Positions 1 to 8,588 of a DNA stretch of 64,000 nucleotides are shown piece after piece. The notes beneath the pieces are model-generated. The model had not been told where the DNA came from. It ran no database searches and saw only the letters and a list, made by a program, of their open reading frames with translations. The translations under genes and the position numbers were made by a program. Origin of the DNA: Bog-756 sp963829235 (GTDB lineage: Bacteria; Actinomycetota; Acidimicrobiia; Acidimicrobiales; RAAP-2); assembly GCA_963829235.1 (NCBI GenBank), contig CAWHIF010000002.1, positions 1 through 64,000 on the forward strand, given 5' to 3'. Numbering within the stretch: position 1 is the stretch's first letter; each line of letters starts with the position of its first letter.

Positions 1-520
1 TCAGCAGCGACTCGATCAACTGTTCTGTCCCACCGACATACGTCCAGGCATAGTCAATCTCGGTCGCCACGAAGCAAGCTCGATCCTCTGGCCACCAAAG
101 GTTCGGCGATTGATCGTCCCAGGGTTGACCGGTCGGAATCGTAGGCGGGCTTCGTCCGGTCCAGGGTCCAAGGCGGCCAATGCAATCTCGATCGGTCCCG
201 TCTACAGGACGTAGTCCCGATAGGGAAGGCGTACCCGTTGGGATGTAGGGAAAGTCGATGCCGCCGAATCCATCCCAGACACAGAACCAACACTGTTCGG
301 GCGTTGTCGTGTGACGACGAAGCACCTCAACCAGGATTGCGCGCTCGACAAGGGGAAGCGAGCCCCATTCAAGCTCGTTGATGTAGTCGTTCAGGTCATA
401 GTGCTCTGGAGTTGCGCCGACCGCATGACTGATCATGTGGAGTTGCGTGCTCACGGTGGACAATTCGCCCGTTGTGGGCAGCAACCTCCGCCCAGGTCCT
501 GGAGTTAGCGCCAGGCTCAT
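1..520 (-). CDS. hypothetical protein, partial (runs off the left edge)
   Basis: This reading frame is open on the minus strand from an ATG at 520 down to base 1, so the C-terminus lies outside the window. The visible part is about 173 residues. It has a well-formed middle region (LVEVLRRHTTTPEQCWFCVW followed by DGFGG) and a later NLWWPEDRACFVATEID segment followed by YVGG. This combination is familiar from a conserved actinobacterial hypothetical family without an assigned function; I cannot name a domain. The start ATG overlaps the stop of the next upstream gene as ATGA, which suggests translational coupling and supports the start. The aromatic-rich body suggests a soluble globular protein, and no signal peptide is visible. 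Function unknown. Confidence 0.7.
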   Translation of the reverse strand, partial: MSLALTPGPGRRLLPTTGELSTVSTQLHMISHAVGATPEHYDLNDYINELEWGSLPLVERAILVEVLRRHTTTPEQCWFCVWDGFGGIDFPYIPTGTPSLSGLRPVDGTDRDCIGRLGPWTGRSPPTIPTGQPWDDQSPNLWWPEDRACFVATEIDYAWTYVGGTEQLIESLL

Positions 521-768
521 GCTTTCTCAGGGGATGAAATAGCCGGCAGTAGGCGTCGAAGCCACCGGGGATCGCACGAACCGGTATCGACGCTGAACCC
601 GTGGAGGCGTAGGGCGATCCAGTCGGCCGGCCGGGCGTCCTGCCCCCAGATCACCCGTGCGCTTGGTGCCATCTCGTTAGTCTGCACCCTGCGGAGCCGG
701 TTCCTTGTCAGAAAGGGATCAACACGCTTCCAGGTGACGGAATGTGGCTTTCGCCGGACCACGAGCAC
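517..768 (-). CDS. small hypothetical protein coupled to the gene at the left edge
   Basis: An 83-residue basic protein begins at a GTG at 768, and an in-frame stop lies only 18 bases upstream. It ends in an ATGA overlap with the next gene, and that overlap is the best evidence that it is translated. The sequence is arginine- and tryptophan-rich (for example a VIWGQDARPADWIALRLHG segment). I recognise no domain. It could be the C-terminal remnant of a longer broken gene, since no convincing ribosome binding site precedes the GTG. Confidence 0.35.
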   Translation of the reverse strand: MLVVRRKPHSVTWKRVDPFLTRNRLRRVQTNEMAPSARVIWGQDARPADWIALRLHGFSVDTGSCDPRWLRRLLPAISSPEKA

Positions 769-917
769 CGATCGAGCCTCACCTCAATGAACACGACCCC
801 CGGTCGGTGTTCCGGGGAAGCCTTGGCGGTTCAATCAGGGCTTGCCTCTGATGGCACAGTTTGCCGCCGATGCGGGTCCCGATGGCGAAACCCAATCCCA
901 CCAGTACCCCACTCGGC

Positions 918-1129
918 TCAGCGGTAGATGTTCACGGACTCGTCCAGCCCGATGAGCCTGGGCTCGGCCCGGCCGGTCGAGACCAGGATGAAGGTCATCG
1001 GGTCACCGGCAATGGCCTGACCTCCCCAGAAACGGGGAACTCCTCCATCCCGTCGAGGAGCAATCCCGAAAAGGCCCGGTACTCCTCGATCATTCCTGGC
1101 ACTACCACCACCGTTCGTCCGAGCGTCAT
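918..1129 (-). pseudogene. small ORF with an apparent frameshift
   Basis: A strong ribosome binding site (AGGAGGAG, four bases before the start) precedes an ATG at 1129, opening with MTLGRTVVVVPGMIEEYRAF. That frame stops at 995 after 44 residues. The adjacent frame continues without a break to 918 with protein-like sequence (GDPMTFILVSTGRAEPRLIG). A single-base shift near 1015-1035 would join the two into a protein of about 70 residues. Either the gene is broken, the sequence carries an indel, or the 44-residue product is the real one. The family is not recognised. Confidence 0.35.
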
Positions 1130-1229
1130 CGGTCTCCTCCTGGCACATCCAGCAACGTAGCGATTCTCTGGCGCGCAACTTACATGCCACGTGCGGACCG
1201 TCACCGCTGTCAGTCCTATTGTTCGGGGT

Positions 1230-1874
1230 TTAGCCCTTTGCCGATCCGAAGTTCTGCACATACCAATTCGTCTCATGATGATCTCGGGCGTCTGGGTTCG
1301 CTTGGTGAGTCGGGTCTAGCTTGCTGAGGATGTGGTCAAGCGTGCGGTAATCACGTTGGCTGAGCACTCGAATGCCATGCCGGATCAGGAGAGCAGCGCA
1401 GACGCCCTGACCTGCCTGATGATGACCCTGTGTCCGAGCCCCTCGGTAGATGACCTCAGACCCACAGGCGGCACTTGTGTCTGTTAGGAGTGCCAGACAC
1501 ACCTGATTGCCCCGTGCCTTCATCAACATGACATGGGCGGCATCGATCATGGGCTGAGTCCAATCCTCTCCGGTATCACTCAAAACCCTTGCTCTTCCGT
1601 CGAGGACATCGAACCCATCGCCACCGTGGATATCAGGAGTGGCCCTCGGAGTACCGAAAGCCAAGTCCTCGGGGCAGAAGGTGACGACATGGACATTCGG
1701 CAGTCGAAATAGGCGCTCCGTGTGCGAGAAGGGCGCACCGTACGACGTTCCGTCGACTCCACAGGGAACACCTCGCAGGCAGGCACTGGCCAGGAGTGTG
1801 AGCGGGAACTCCTCGGTAAACAATGGCCACTCCCGAATCTCGACTTCGCTCGGGAGATGGTCGGCCGTTGTCAT
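1230..1874 (-). CDS. DUF523 family protein
   Basis: The protein shows the DUF523 (YbbK-like) signature: ASACLRGVPCGVDG near the N-terminus, then a FCPEDLAFGTPRATPDIHGG segment, and later a conserved small-residue and cysteine region (TDTSAACGSEVIYRG). The spaced cysteines suggest metal or cluster binding, but the biochemical role of the family is not established. The start is placed at the ATG at 1874 because GGGAG lies just upstream; in-frame starts at 1883 and 1940 are possible and would add a basic N-terminal extension. The C-terminal tail beyond the domain is histidine- and asparagine-rich. The gene stands alone on the minus strand. Confidence 0.72.
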   Translation of the reverse strand: MTTADHLPSEVEIREWPLFTEEFPLTLLASACLRGVPCGVDGTSYGAPFSHTERLFRLPNVHVVTFCPEDLAFGTPRATPDIHGGDGFDVLDGRARVLSDTGEDWTQPMIDAAHVMLMKARGNQVCLALLTDTSAACGSEVIYRGARTQGHHQAGQGVCAALLIRHGIRVLSQRDYRTLDHILSKLDPTHQANPDARDHHETNWYVQNFGSAKG

Positions 1875-2008
1875 GACTCCCATTGTGCCTGGGAGTCGCC
1901 TTGGAGGGTACCGCCAAGCAGTAATACGGGAGACAGTCATTGCCGGCGACCATACGCTCGGGCTCAGTCGGACACGGGCCCACGCCGGACGATCCGAATC
2001 TAATGGGC

Positions 2009-2473
2009 TCAGTACTCGCCCTTGATCACGAAGTACGAGCCCCGGATCGTCCCGGCCAGCTTCGATTTCTGGCGTGCGAACTTGAACGAACCCAACTCAG
2101 CGGGGATGGCCATGCCTTCGGAGAGCTTGAACCCGACCGCCCGCTTCGGACTCGGTCCGTCGAGGGTGTAGAGGACGTTGATCGACAGCCCGCTCTCGTA
2201 GAACACATATGTCCAACGGATGTTCTCGACCTGGAACATCGTGGCCTCGAGCGGCGGCGACCCGATGACAATGTCCCGCTCCGCCTTCAGGATCCTGTGC
2301 ACCAGGTCGATTTCCTTCTGGGCCTTGGCAGCGGGCTCGACCGTGAAGACGTGGTTGTACTTGTTCTTGAAGTAACGGGCCTCGTTCGCTCGCAGGCCGG
2401 CTAGCGCATCCACGACAGGTGACGGCTCTAGGCCGACGGTCGATACCTTGACGAAATCTACGGAGTAGCTCAC
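2009..2473 (-). CDS. hypothetical protein, second gene of a two-gene operon
   Basis: A 154-residue soluble protein starts at an ATG at 2473 that overlaps the stop of the DUF1059-type gene as ATGA, so the two are probably translated together. The sequence alternates predicted helices and strands (IRWTYVFYESGLSINVLYTL, then a KLAGTIRGSYFVIKGEY end) and has no membrane segment or signal peptide. I recognise no domain. Coupling to a small DUF1059 protein is the only functional hint. Confidence 0.6.
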   Translation of the reverse strand: MSYSVDFVKVSTVGLEPSPVVDALAGLRANEARYFKNKYNHVFTVEPAAKAQKEIDLVHRILKAERDIVIGSPPLEATMFQVENIRWTYVFYESGLSINVLYTLDGPSPKRAVGFKLSEGMAIPAELGSFKFARQKSKLAGTIRGSYFVIKGEY

Positions 2474-2718
2474 TGGGCGGTTCGACCTTCGGGAAGAGCG
2501 GCAAAGTCCCGCTTGGCCTGCCGATACCAGCCCATACCTTTGATCGGGTTCTTCCAGCGGCCCTTCATGTCCTTCAATGCGGCTTCGTGCTCCGTGTCAC
2601 CGTTAGCGACCATCTCCTTGAGGTGTCGATCTTGCGCCTTGATCACTTCGTCCGCAGACGCACCCCGATGCGGAGTGTCGCAGGGGCCACCCAGTTGCTC
2701 ACATGTCATGGTCTTCAT
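2470..2718 (-). CDS. DUF1059-like small protein
   Basis: This protein of about 82 residues matches the pattern of small DUF1059-type actinobacterial proteins: an MTCEQLGGPCDTPHRG start, then ADEVIKAQDRHLKEMV and a KGMGWYRQAKRDFAALPEG end. The two cysteines near the N-terminus are typical. Function is unknown. The ATG at 2718 is preferred because GGAAGTGAAGG lies upstream; a GTG at 2727 is also in frame. It is the first gene of a two-gene operon with the hypothetical protein that it overlaps by four bases. Confidence 0.72.
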   Translation of the reverse strand: MKTMTCEQLGGPCDTPHRGASADEVIKAQDRHLKEMVANGDTEHEAALKDMKGRWKNPIKGMGWYRQAKRDFAALPEGRTAQ

Positions 2719-2886
2719 GACCTTCACTTCCTCTCACGGTGTTCTTCTGTCGATTTCCCAATGTGGTGTTGGCCAGCCAGGTAGGCGCGTCACAAGTTGC
2801 AGGGCACACCGGAGACCCCCGAGTCACGGGCTTGCCAACGCCGAGAACCAACGGATCGGCGTCGAGATCTGTCCCTTCCATCCTGG

Positions 2887-3381
2887 TCACACTCTATTGA
2901 CGCAGGAGACCTCCAACATGTGACCAGCAGGCTTACGTCGGGAAAACCCTGGTGGCGGTGCACCAGGCTCAGAAGGATCGCCTTCAAGGCCATCTTGAAG
3001 TGCAGGAAGCGCCGGTGCGGCCCGGTGCACCTGGTGCTTGTTGACGATAAACAGGGCGTCATACGGAAGCGTCTCATCCTCCGAGAGCACTCATTCGATC
3101 AGCACGTCGTTAACCCCGTCCCTTTCAGCCGCATCGAGGCGGCCGTAGAGCCCGCCGAGCTCGAAAACGGCCCGCATCGGGCTCTTGCCTCGAACAAAGG
3201 AACGGTCAAGCTCGTCCCGCAGGCTTCGCCATCGGTTGCCATCACTCTTCGCTGCCATCCATCGATGATGGCGCAGAGCGAGTTCCGTTTGGCTGCCTGG
3301 CGTAGCCGGGGGGTATCCAACCCGTTCCGGGAGATCTGGGGCAGCCTCCGCTGGCATCTCCGGTTGAAACGAAATAGCCAT
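2887..3381 (-). pseudogene. hypothetical gene interrupted by an in-frame TGA
   Basis: One minus-strand frame runs from an ATG at 3381 through protein-like sequence (RWRSLRDELDRSFVRGKSPM, then VFELGGLYGRLDAAERDGV). It meets a TGA at 3091-3093 and continues in the same frame with VLSEDETLPYDALFIVNKHQ and an APALPALQDGLE segment. The two halves read as one protein, with the TGA where related proteins would most plausibly have Trp (TGG). The far end (from about 2960 down) looks out of frame or replaced. I interpret this as a nonsense-mutated gene of unknown function. Recoding of TGA is unlikely because neighbouring genes end with TGA. Confidence 0.55.
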
Positions 3382-3857
3382 TCTGGCCGTTAGTAATGGC
3401 AGTCGTCCGGCTCGATACTTCCTGCCCTCTTGATCGAGTCGCTGACGACCTCGCAGCATCCCTTCTGCCCCGTCGCCCCGGGGCAGAAGGCTGCCCCGAA
3501 CCCCCAGGATTTCTGGCCAACCATACCCTCGGGTGGGATCAAGGCGGCCGAACCCGGCTCGACCGGCCCCGTCAGGGGCCGACCATACGACCGGTTGATC
3601 AGGTGTCGATTGGGGACGCCAAATGACAGCGGCCTGGTGGCGCCTGATTCCCGGAAATCCCACGGTCTGCCCGACTCGCTCGATCGCTTCCAACAGCCAG
3701 TTGGTGACCGCCTGGGGCTCGTCCCCTTTGCGCCTGAACCGTATTGTCCGCGCCGGGGCCCGCCGGCCCGACCCGGCCTCCTCAGCAGTCGCAGGACCGG
3801 AGACGTAGCCTCGATAGGTCACCCCCCGGACGGGACGGGCGATGAGGAGGGATTCAA
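3382..3857. other. 476-bp stretch without a convincing gene
   Basis: No frame here combines a start, a ribosome binding site and family-like sequence. On the minus strand between about 3610 and 3760 there is a short protein-like stretch (KGDEPQAVTNWLLEAIERVG) that could be a gene remnant. It lies in the same frame as the broken gene to its left but without a usable start. The last 20 bases contain the AGGAGG site of the following gene. Confidence 0.3.
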
Positions 3858-4052
3858 GTGGCGAAGAAGTACTACTGGACGATCGCCGAAGAGTCGAAGC
3901 CGAGATATCACGACAACCAGGATTGCCCTGAGGGCCTGAAGATTGAGCCAGAGAATCGGCGAGACGATGACTTTTACCCGGCTGGACGGACCCACTGCGC
4001 GGTTTGCTTATCCGGTGGGCCACGTCCTTCAATGCCCCACGGTGACGATTAG
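3858..4052 (+). CDS. small hypothetical protein with paired cysteines
   Basis: A 64-residue hydrophilic protein starts at a GTG at 3858, five bases after an AGGAGGG ribosome binding site, which fixes the start. It opens MAKKYYWTIAEESKPRYHDN and carries CPEG and CAVC motifs separated by about 25 residues. This matches a recurrent type of small actinobacterial protein (YH-x-CPEG-x-KI-x-PEN followed by C-x2-C) of unknown function that may bind a metal. It is isolated, with no co-oriented partner closer than 200 bases. Confidence 0.65.
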   Translation: MAKKYYWTIAEESKPRYHDNQDCPEGLKIEPENRRDDDFYPAGRTHCAVCLSGGPRPSMPHGDD

Positions 4053-4248
4053 ACGGGGCGTATGGGGAAAAGAACGGGAGATCATCTGACTCATGGTGGT
4101 TGAAACGGACAATGGTGGCGTTGGCGGTTTTGCTCGTCGCCTTGCGACGGAACACTTACGACTACTACTTCCGCCAGTTATGGGATTGGGGCGCCTCCGT
4201 TGACGTGGACAACATGGTCCCGGAGGCTTCTCTCGTCTACGCAAAGAT

Positions 4249-4452
4249 GTGCGGCTGGGCTTGCTGATGTTTGCGGGGTTCGTGCTGTGGATCTTCATCG
4301 TCGTTTGGTGCTTTATCGATAACTTTCGACGTCGGGACCATCATGGCGTGGCCAATGCACCGTGGTTTCTGTTCATCGTCTTCGTTCCGGTGATCGGCGT
4401 GCTCGCTCACATCATCTCCAGACCGTCCACCGCCGAGGTCGAGGTGATGTGA
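4249..4452 (+). CDS. small two-helix membrane protein (PLDc_N-like)
   Basis: This 67-residue protein has two hydrophobic helices (LMFAGFVLWIFIVVWCFI and FLFIVFVPVIGVLAHII) separated by a short charged loop NFRRRDHHG. The arrangement resembles the phospholipase D-nuclease N-terminal (PLDc_N) type of small membrane protein. The GTG at 4249 is the first in-frame start; an ATG at 4264 is an alternative. No clear ribosome binding site is seen. Function is unknown. Confidence 0.5.
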   Translation: MRLGLLMFAGFVLWIFIVVWCFIDNFRRRDHHGVANAPWFLFIVFVPVIGVLAHIISRPSTAEVEVM

Positions 4453-4557
4453 GCGCGCCAGTTCTCTAGAAGGTGTCTGACTCCGAGCTGGTGTCCTTGG
4501 GGCGCGGTCAAGGTGCCTCGAAGACCCCTAGATTGTTCAGACGAAGGGCTCAACAAG

Positions 4558-5049
4558 ATGAGGCGAATGGCGGTGCTGGTGGTAATGTCGGCGGTATCAA
4601 TTGCCGGATGCTCATCCAACGCCTCAACAAGCGGTTCGACTACCATGACCCAAGCATCGGCTGCGACGTCCGGTGCCGGCGCGAACAGCCTGACCGGAAC
4701 GGTGAAATGGGTTGCCAACAACAAGACGGTCGTCGCTGCTTTGAGTAGTGATGTCACTATGTTGGCAACCGCGCTTCCGGGGGCCGTCTCATCTCGCAAC
4801 CCCTCGACAGTGGATGCGAGCTGCCAGAAGCTGGCTACGGATGTGGAAAAAGCCAAGTCACTTCCGCCCATTCCGAACTCGAGTGCTCAGAGGGCATGGT
4901 CGTCACTGCTCACCGAGCTGAGCACAGCGTCCCAGAAATGCAGCGAGGGAATCGGCGAGAACGACATGGGAGCGCTCAGCCAGGCCGCTTCCGGAGTAAC
5001 GGGTAGCAGCGACACTCTCAAGAGCCTCACCGGCACTCTCGGCTTGTGA
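4558..5049 (+). CDS. putative lipoprotein preceding an MFS exporter
   Basis: A 163-residue secreted lipoprotein begins MRRMAVLVVMSAVSIAGCSS, so it has a short basic n-region, a hydrophobic core and a lipobox (SIAGC) with the acylated Cys at about residue 18. The mature part is Ser/Thr/Ala-rich and contains two conserved-looking cysteines (ASCQKLA and SQKCSEG) that may form a disulphide. The ATG at 4558 is chosen because it creates the signal peptide and has AAGGG upstream; an earlier in-frame ATG at 4513 would hide it. The stop overlaps the start of the MFS gene as GTGA, so the two are probably co-translated. Confidence 0.72.
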   Translation: MRRMAVLVVMSAVSIAGCSSNASTSGSTTMTQASAATSGAGANSLTGTVKWVANNKTVVAALSSDVTMLATALPGAVSSRNPSTVDASCQKLATDVEKAKSLPPIPNSSAQRAWSSLLTELSTASQKCSEGIGENDMGALSQAASGVTGSSDTLKSLTGTLGL

Positions 5050-6737
5050 CGGTTGCAGCCGACGGGTCGGGGCCGGTGAGCCCGAGCAAGGGCCAGATGG
5101 AAGGTGCCGGAAGCGTCGCAACGAAGATGGGCTGGCTCGCCCTAGTCGCCTTGGCCACAGCGCAGTTCCTTATGGTGCTGGACCAGTCCGTGATGAATGT
5201 CTCCATCAGCTCGCTGGTGGGTGATTTCCACACGACGGTGACCACGATCCAGGCCGTCATCACTCTCTACTGCCTTGTCATGGCCATGCTGATCATGACC
5301 GGGGCAAAGATCGGCGACATCATCGGTCGACGCAAGGCATTCGTCATCGGGTTGGTCATCTATGCCTGTGGATCGGCGCTGACCGCTGCCTCCCAGACAG
5401 TCTTCCAGCTCGCCCTCGGTTGGTCGGTACTTGAGGGAATCGGAGCGGGACTCGTCTTCCCGGCACTTGCGGCTCTGATCGCGGGCAACTTCGAGGGACC
5501 AAGCCGTAAGGCGGCCTACGCGGTCATTGGGGGTGTCGCCGGTGCGGGGATCGCGGTCGGGCCCATCGTCGGCGGCTGGGCAACGACCGTCTTGACCTGG
5601 CGTGTCGTATTCGTCGGCGAGGTGTTCATCGCCGCCTTCATTTTGATCATGACACGCAAGGTGAGGGACGCGCCGGCGCCAAAACCCAAGCCCAAGCTCG
5701 ACATCGTTGGCTCGGTGCTGTCGGCCACCGGCCTCGGGGTCTTCGTCTACGGGGTCCTTGAGTCGAGTACGTGGGGTTGGGTCAAGCCCAAGAACTCCCC
5801 CATTACCATCTTCGGCTTCTCCTTGACGCTGTTCGTCCTGGCCGGGGGCGCGGTCCTCATCTGGGGGTTCGTCACCTGGCAACGACACCGGGAAGACTCG
5901 GGCCGCGATCCACTGGTCCATCTCTCGCTCGCCCGCATCCCACCGGTGCGGTCGGGACTGATCGGAATGTTCAGCCAGAACCTGATCTTGATGGGGATCT
6001 TCTTTGTCGTTCCGCTCTACCTCCAGCTAGTTCTCGGACTGAGCGCCCTGGAGACAGGGATCAAGATGCTTCCCATTTCGATCACCATGTTCGCCACCGC
6101 GGCGGTGGGAGCACGACTATCGAACCGTTTCGCCGTGCGGGCGATCGTCCAGACCGGCCTGATCGTGACACTAGTCGGTGCCCTCGTTCTGCTCTCAACG
6201 ATCAAGCCCACCCTTTCCAATACCGGTTTCGCCATCGGCATGGCCGTACTCGGAGTCGGGATGGGCCTGATGATCTCCCAGCTGGGCAATGTCGTTCAGT
6301 CCTCGGTCGACGAGTCTGGCCGCAGCGAGGCCGGTGGGCTGCAATACACAGGTCAACAGCTCGGATCATCGCTCGGGGTCGCGCTCATCGGTGCGATCGT
6401 CTTGATCGGGCTGACCAGCACGTTCATCTCCAACATTGAGCACGACCCCCGCATCAACGCGGACGTTGCCGCTCAGGTGGGTGTAGCGGCTGGCTCCAAC
6501 ACCAATTTCGTCTCATCGACACAGATCGAGTCCGCAGCCAAAAAGGCCGGTATCGACGATGCCACAACGGTGGCATTGGTGGACAATTACGAATCGGCCC
6601 AGCTTCGATCGCTCAAAGCTGGCCTTCTTGCTGCTGCGTTGCTGGCCCTCGTCTCTTTGGGGTTTACGAGGGAATTGCCGCACGACAGGCCAGCTCCCCG
6701 AAACAGAACTAGTCCTGGCTATTCGTCTCAGACCTGA
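5046..6737 (+). CDS. MFS transporter, DHA2-type drug/proton antiporter
   Basis: This 563-residue integral membrane protein has about 14 hydrophobic segments, the count expected of the DHA2 (EmrB/QacA) branch of the major facilitator superfamily. The first helix carries QFLMVLDQSVMNVSISSL, the typical DHA2 motif D1, and motif A appears as GAKIGDIIGRRKAFVIG. A long extracytoplasmic loop lies between the last two helices. It probably exports a toxic compound or metabolite by proton antiport. The GTG start at 5046 overlaps the upstream lipoprotein stop; an internal ATG at 5097 is an alternative. A hairpin lies downstream at 6847. Confidence 0.85.
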   Translation: MTVAADGSGPVSPSKGQMEGAGSVATKMGWLALVALATAQFLMVLDQSVMNVSISSLVGDFHTTVTTIQAVITLYCLVMAMLIMTGAKIGDIIGRRKAFVIGLVIYACGSALTAASQTVFQLALGWSVLEGIGAGLVFPALAALIAGNFEGPSRKAAYAVIGGVAGAGIAVGPIVGGWATTVLTWRVVFVGEVFIAAFILIMTRKVRDAPAPKPKPKLDIVGSVLSATGLGVFVYGVLESSTWGWVKPKNSPITIFGFSLTLFVLAGGAVLIWGFVTWQRHREDSGRDPLVHLSLARIPPVRSGLIGMFSQNLILMGIFFVVPLYLQLVLGLSALETGIKMLPISITMFATAAVGARLSNRFAVRAIVQTGLIVTLVGALVLLSTIKPTLSNTGFAIGMAVLGVGMGLMISQLGNVVQSSVDESGRSEAGGLQYTGQQLGSSLGVALIGAIVLIGLTSTFISNIEHDPRINADVAAQVGVAAGSNTNFVSSTQIESAAKKAGIDDATTVALVDNYESAQLRSLKAGLLAAALLALVSLGFTRELPHDRPAPRNRTSPGYSSQT

Positions 6738-6846
6738 CCCCTGGGTCCGAGGGAGTGTCGGTCGGTGTACCTGCCGAAGAGCCAAAGGGCCATGCCGACT
6801 TCGTCGGCCTCGCCCATGACCCCCCGAGACGACGCTTGGCAGAGAA

Positions 6847-6886
6847 CGACGGGGTGACCTGGCCTAATGACCAAGCCACCCCGTCG
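6847..6886. terminator. hairpin between convergent genes
   Basis: CGACGGGGTG at 6847-6856 pairs perfectly with CACCCCGTCG at 6877-6886 across a 20-base loop. It lies between the convergent MFS and beta-helix genes. There is no T-run on either side, so it may be a factor-dependent or bidirectional terminator. Confidence 0.5.
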
Positions 6887-6928
6887 CGAAGTTGACACGT
6901 TTGTGCCGTCGTCGGTCAGCTCAAGTCG

Positions 6929-8233
6929 TCATGAGGCATCGAACACCGGTGTCGTCACTTGGAAGAAGCGATTGGTATTCAAGCCCGAGACGGTAACCGT
7001 GCTCGGGGTCAACCACAGACCGTAGGTATTGCCGAAAATCTTGTTGTGGGCGACGACGAAGCTATAGGGAGTGGCATCCGACCAGATGAGGATGCCTGTT
7101 GTCTCATTGGAAATCGGTGTCGTGTCCGTGCCATCAGCAAGATCGACATTGTTGGTGCCGATGGTGTTATGCACGAAGACGTTGCCGTTGACGTAGGCAT
7201 TGGCCTGGTGGCTGTGCACAGAGATCCCCGAAAGCCCGTTCCCCTCTATGAAGTTGCCGGCAACGAGATTGTTGTAGGAAGCGGTGTAGCTTTCCGGCGC
7301 GAAGATCCCAATTCCAGCTCCGTAACCTTCAACTCCGTTGTCGATCGACTGATTGCCGATGATCTTGTTGTTGTAGACACCGCCGAATGACGGGTCGAGT
7401 TGGCCAGTGACGGGGTTCAATCCGAGGTTGTGACTTGGGACGGTGATACCGCAGTCCTTGGTGTTGTCGGCCACATAATTGCCCTGCACGAGATTGTCGT
7501 GGTTGGGTCCATACTCGTCGGTCAGAAGGATCCCGCCTGCATTGCCGATCGACTTGTTGTTGACCACCTTTGAGTAAGCCACGCTCAGTAGGTGGATTCC
7601 CTCGCCACAATCGGAGCCACCGTTCGGTGTGCACGGCGAGTACGGGGAGGTTGCACTGCCGAATCCGAGGTCGTTGCCGGTGACATCGTTGTTCTCGATC
7701 GTCACATTGGTGATCGGTGTGCCGGAGTAAAGCGACATCCCCCCGACCGTTGTTGCCACCGGATCCGGATTCACGGCCAAGATACCCTCGCCTTCGGCTC
7801 CTTCCACGGTGAATCCTTTGACGGTTACGTTGGAGGACTCGATCGTGATGCCGTTGTAGGGGTCCTGACCGAGGATCGCTCCGGTGGACGTGCCTACAAG
7901 TCCGGTGGCGTTGATCGTGGCGTCCTGACCGACGAGCGTCAACGCCTTCGTGATGACCACATCTTCGGTATAGGTGCCGGGACAGACGACCACCGTGTCA
8001 CCGGGTCCGGCGGCCGTGACCGCTGAATTGATGGTTGAGTACTGGGCGTCTGCGCAATCCCATCTGTTGCCCCAGCCTCCGCCACCGTTGCCACAGCCTC
8101 CGCCACCGTTGCCCTGACCATGACCGGAGGGCGCTTTCACCGACTGGTTCGAAACGATCAAGGTCTGGCTGGAGCCACCACCCCCACCCTTGCCGTGGGC
8201 TGCTGCCGGTCCGGCCATCCCGGCGGAACTCAC
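6929..8233 (-). CDS. right-handed parallel beta-helix repeat protein
   Basis: The 434-residue protein has a glycine-rich N-terminal third (GNGGGGCGNGGGGWGNR) followed by the classic start of a pectate-lyase-like helix (STINSAVTAAGPGDTVVVCP-GTY, then VVITKALTLVGQDA). Many short turns rich in Asn, Gly, Val and Ile follow (for example NVTIENNDVTG, NNLVAGNFIEGNG). Such beta-helices bind or cleave polysaccharides at the cell surface; no catalytic residues can be assigned. The only in-frame starts (GTG 8233, ATG 8218) give no full signal peptide; the PAAAHG at residues 9-14 looks like the tail of one, so the true N-terminus may have been lost to a stop at 8246. Confidence 0.75.
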   Translation of the reverse strand: MSSAGMAGPAAAHGKGGGGGSSQTLIVSNQSVKAPSGHGQGNGGGGCGNGGGGWGNRWDCADAQYSTINSAVTAAGPGDTVVVCPGTYTEDVVITKALTLVGQDATINATGLVGTSTGAILGQDPYNGITIESSNVTVKGFTVEGAEGEGILAVNPDPVATTVGGMSLYSGTPITNVTIENNDVTGNDLGFGSATSPYSPCTPNGGSDCGEGIHLLSVAYSKVVNNKSIGNAGGILLTDEYGPNHDNLVQGNYVADNTKDCGITVPSHNLGLNPVTGQLDPSFGGVYNNKIIGNQSIDNGVEGYGAGIGIFAPESYTASYNNLVAGNFIEGNGLSGISVHSHQANAYVNGNVFVHNTIGTNNVDLADGTDTTPISNETTGILIWSDATPYSFVVAHNKIFGNTYGLWLTPSTVTVSGLNTNRFFQVTTPVFDAS

Positions 8234-8588
8234 TGCGTAGGCGGGCTACCGGGCGGGTGCACCCCGATACCCCGTGCTCCACCACCAACCCCTGGAATCA
8301 AGAGGATCGTCGCTCGGATCGATCTCATTCATGACTGACGCTTGGGGCAATCCGGGACCGCCACTTGTCACCATTGAACTCCGACCTACGCAGATCGTCG
8401 CCACAGAGACGTCTAAGGCCCGGTCGGGCAACCGGATCGGGGCGGACGGACCCTCGGATACGGAGAGATCAAGGTGCAATCAGCAAGCACCGGGGCCGGG
8501 ATAACGCCTCCAGGTCGGTGGTATGGGCGACTCGCTGACACCGTGACGTTTGCACATACGGAGGCAGGCTCCCAGCGTGCACCAGACT
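8234..8588. other. 355-bp non-coding stretch
   Basis: No supported gene is seen. The stretch separates the beta-helix gene from the end of the ABC operon; both are on the minus strand. It should contain the promoter of the beta-helix gene, but I cannot point to clear -35 and -10 boxes. Confidence 0.3.

Noticed and set aside
3091..3093. Use of TGA as a Trp codon
   Set aside because: Most genes in the window end in TGA, and many conserved proteins would be extended if it were read as Trp.
5142..5921. Long minus-strand frame opposite the MFS gene
   Set aside because: Its sequence is Asp/Gly/Arg-rich without any domain and mirrors the codon bias of the MFS gene.
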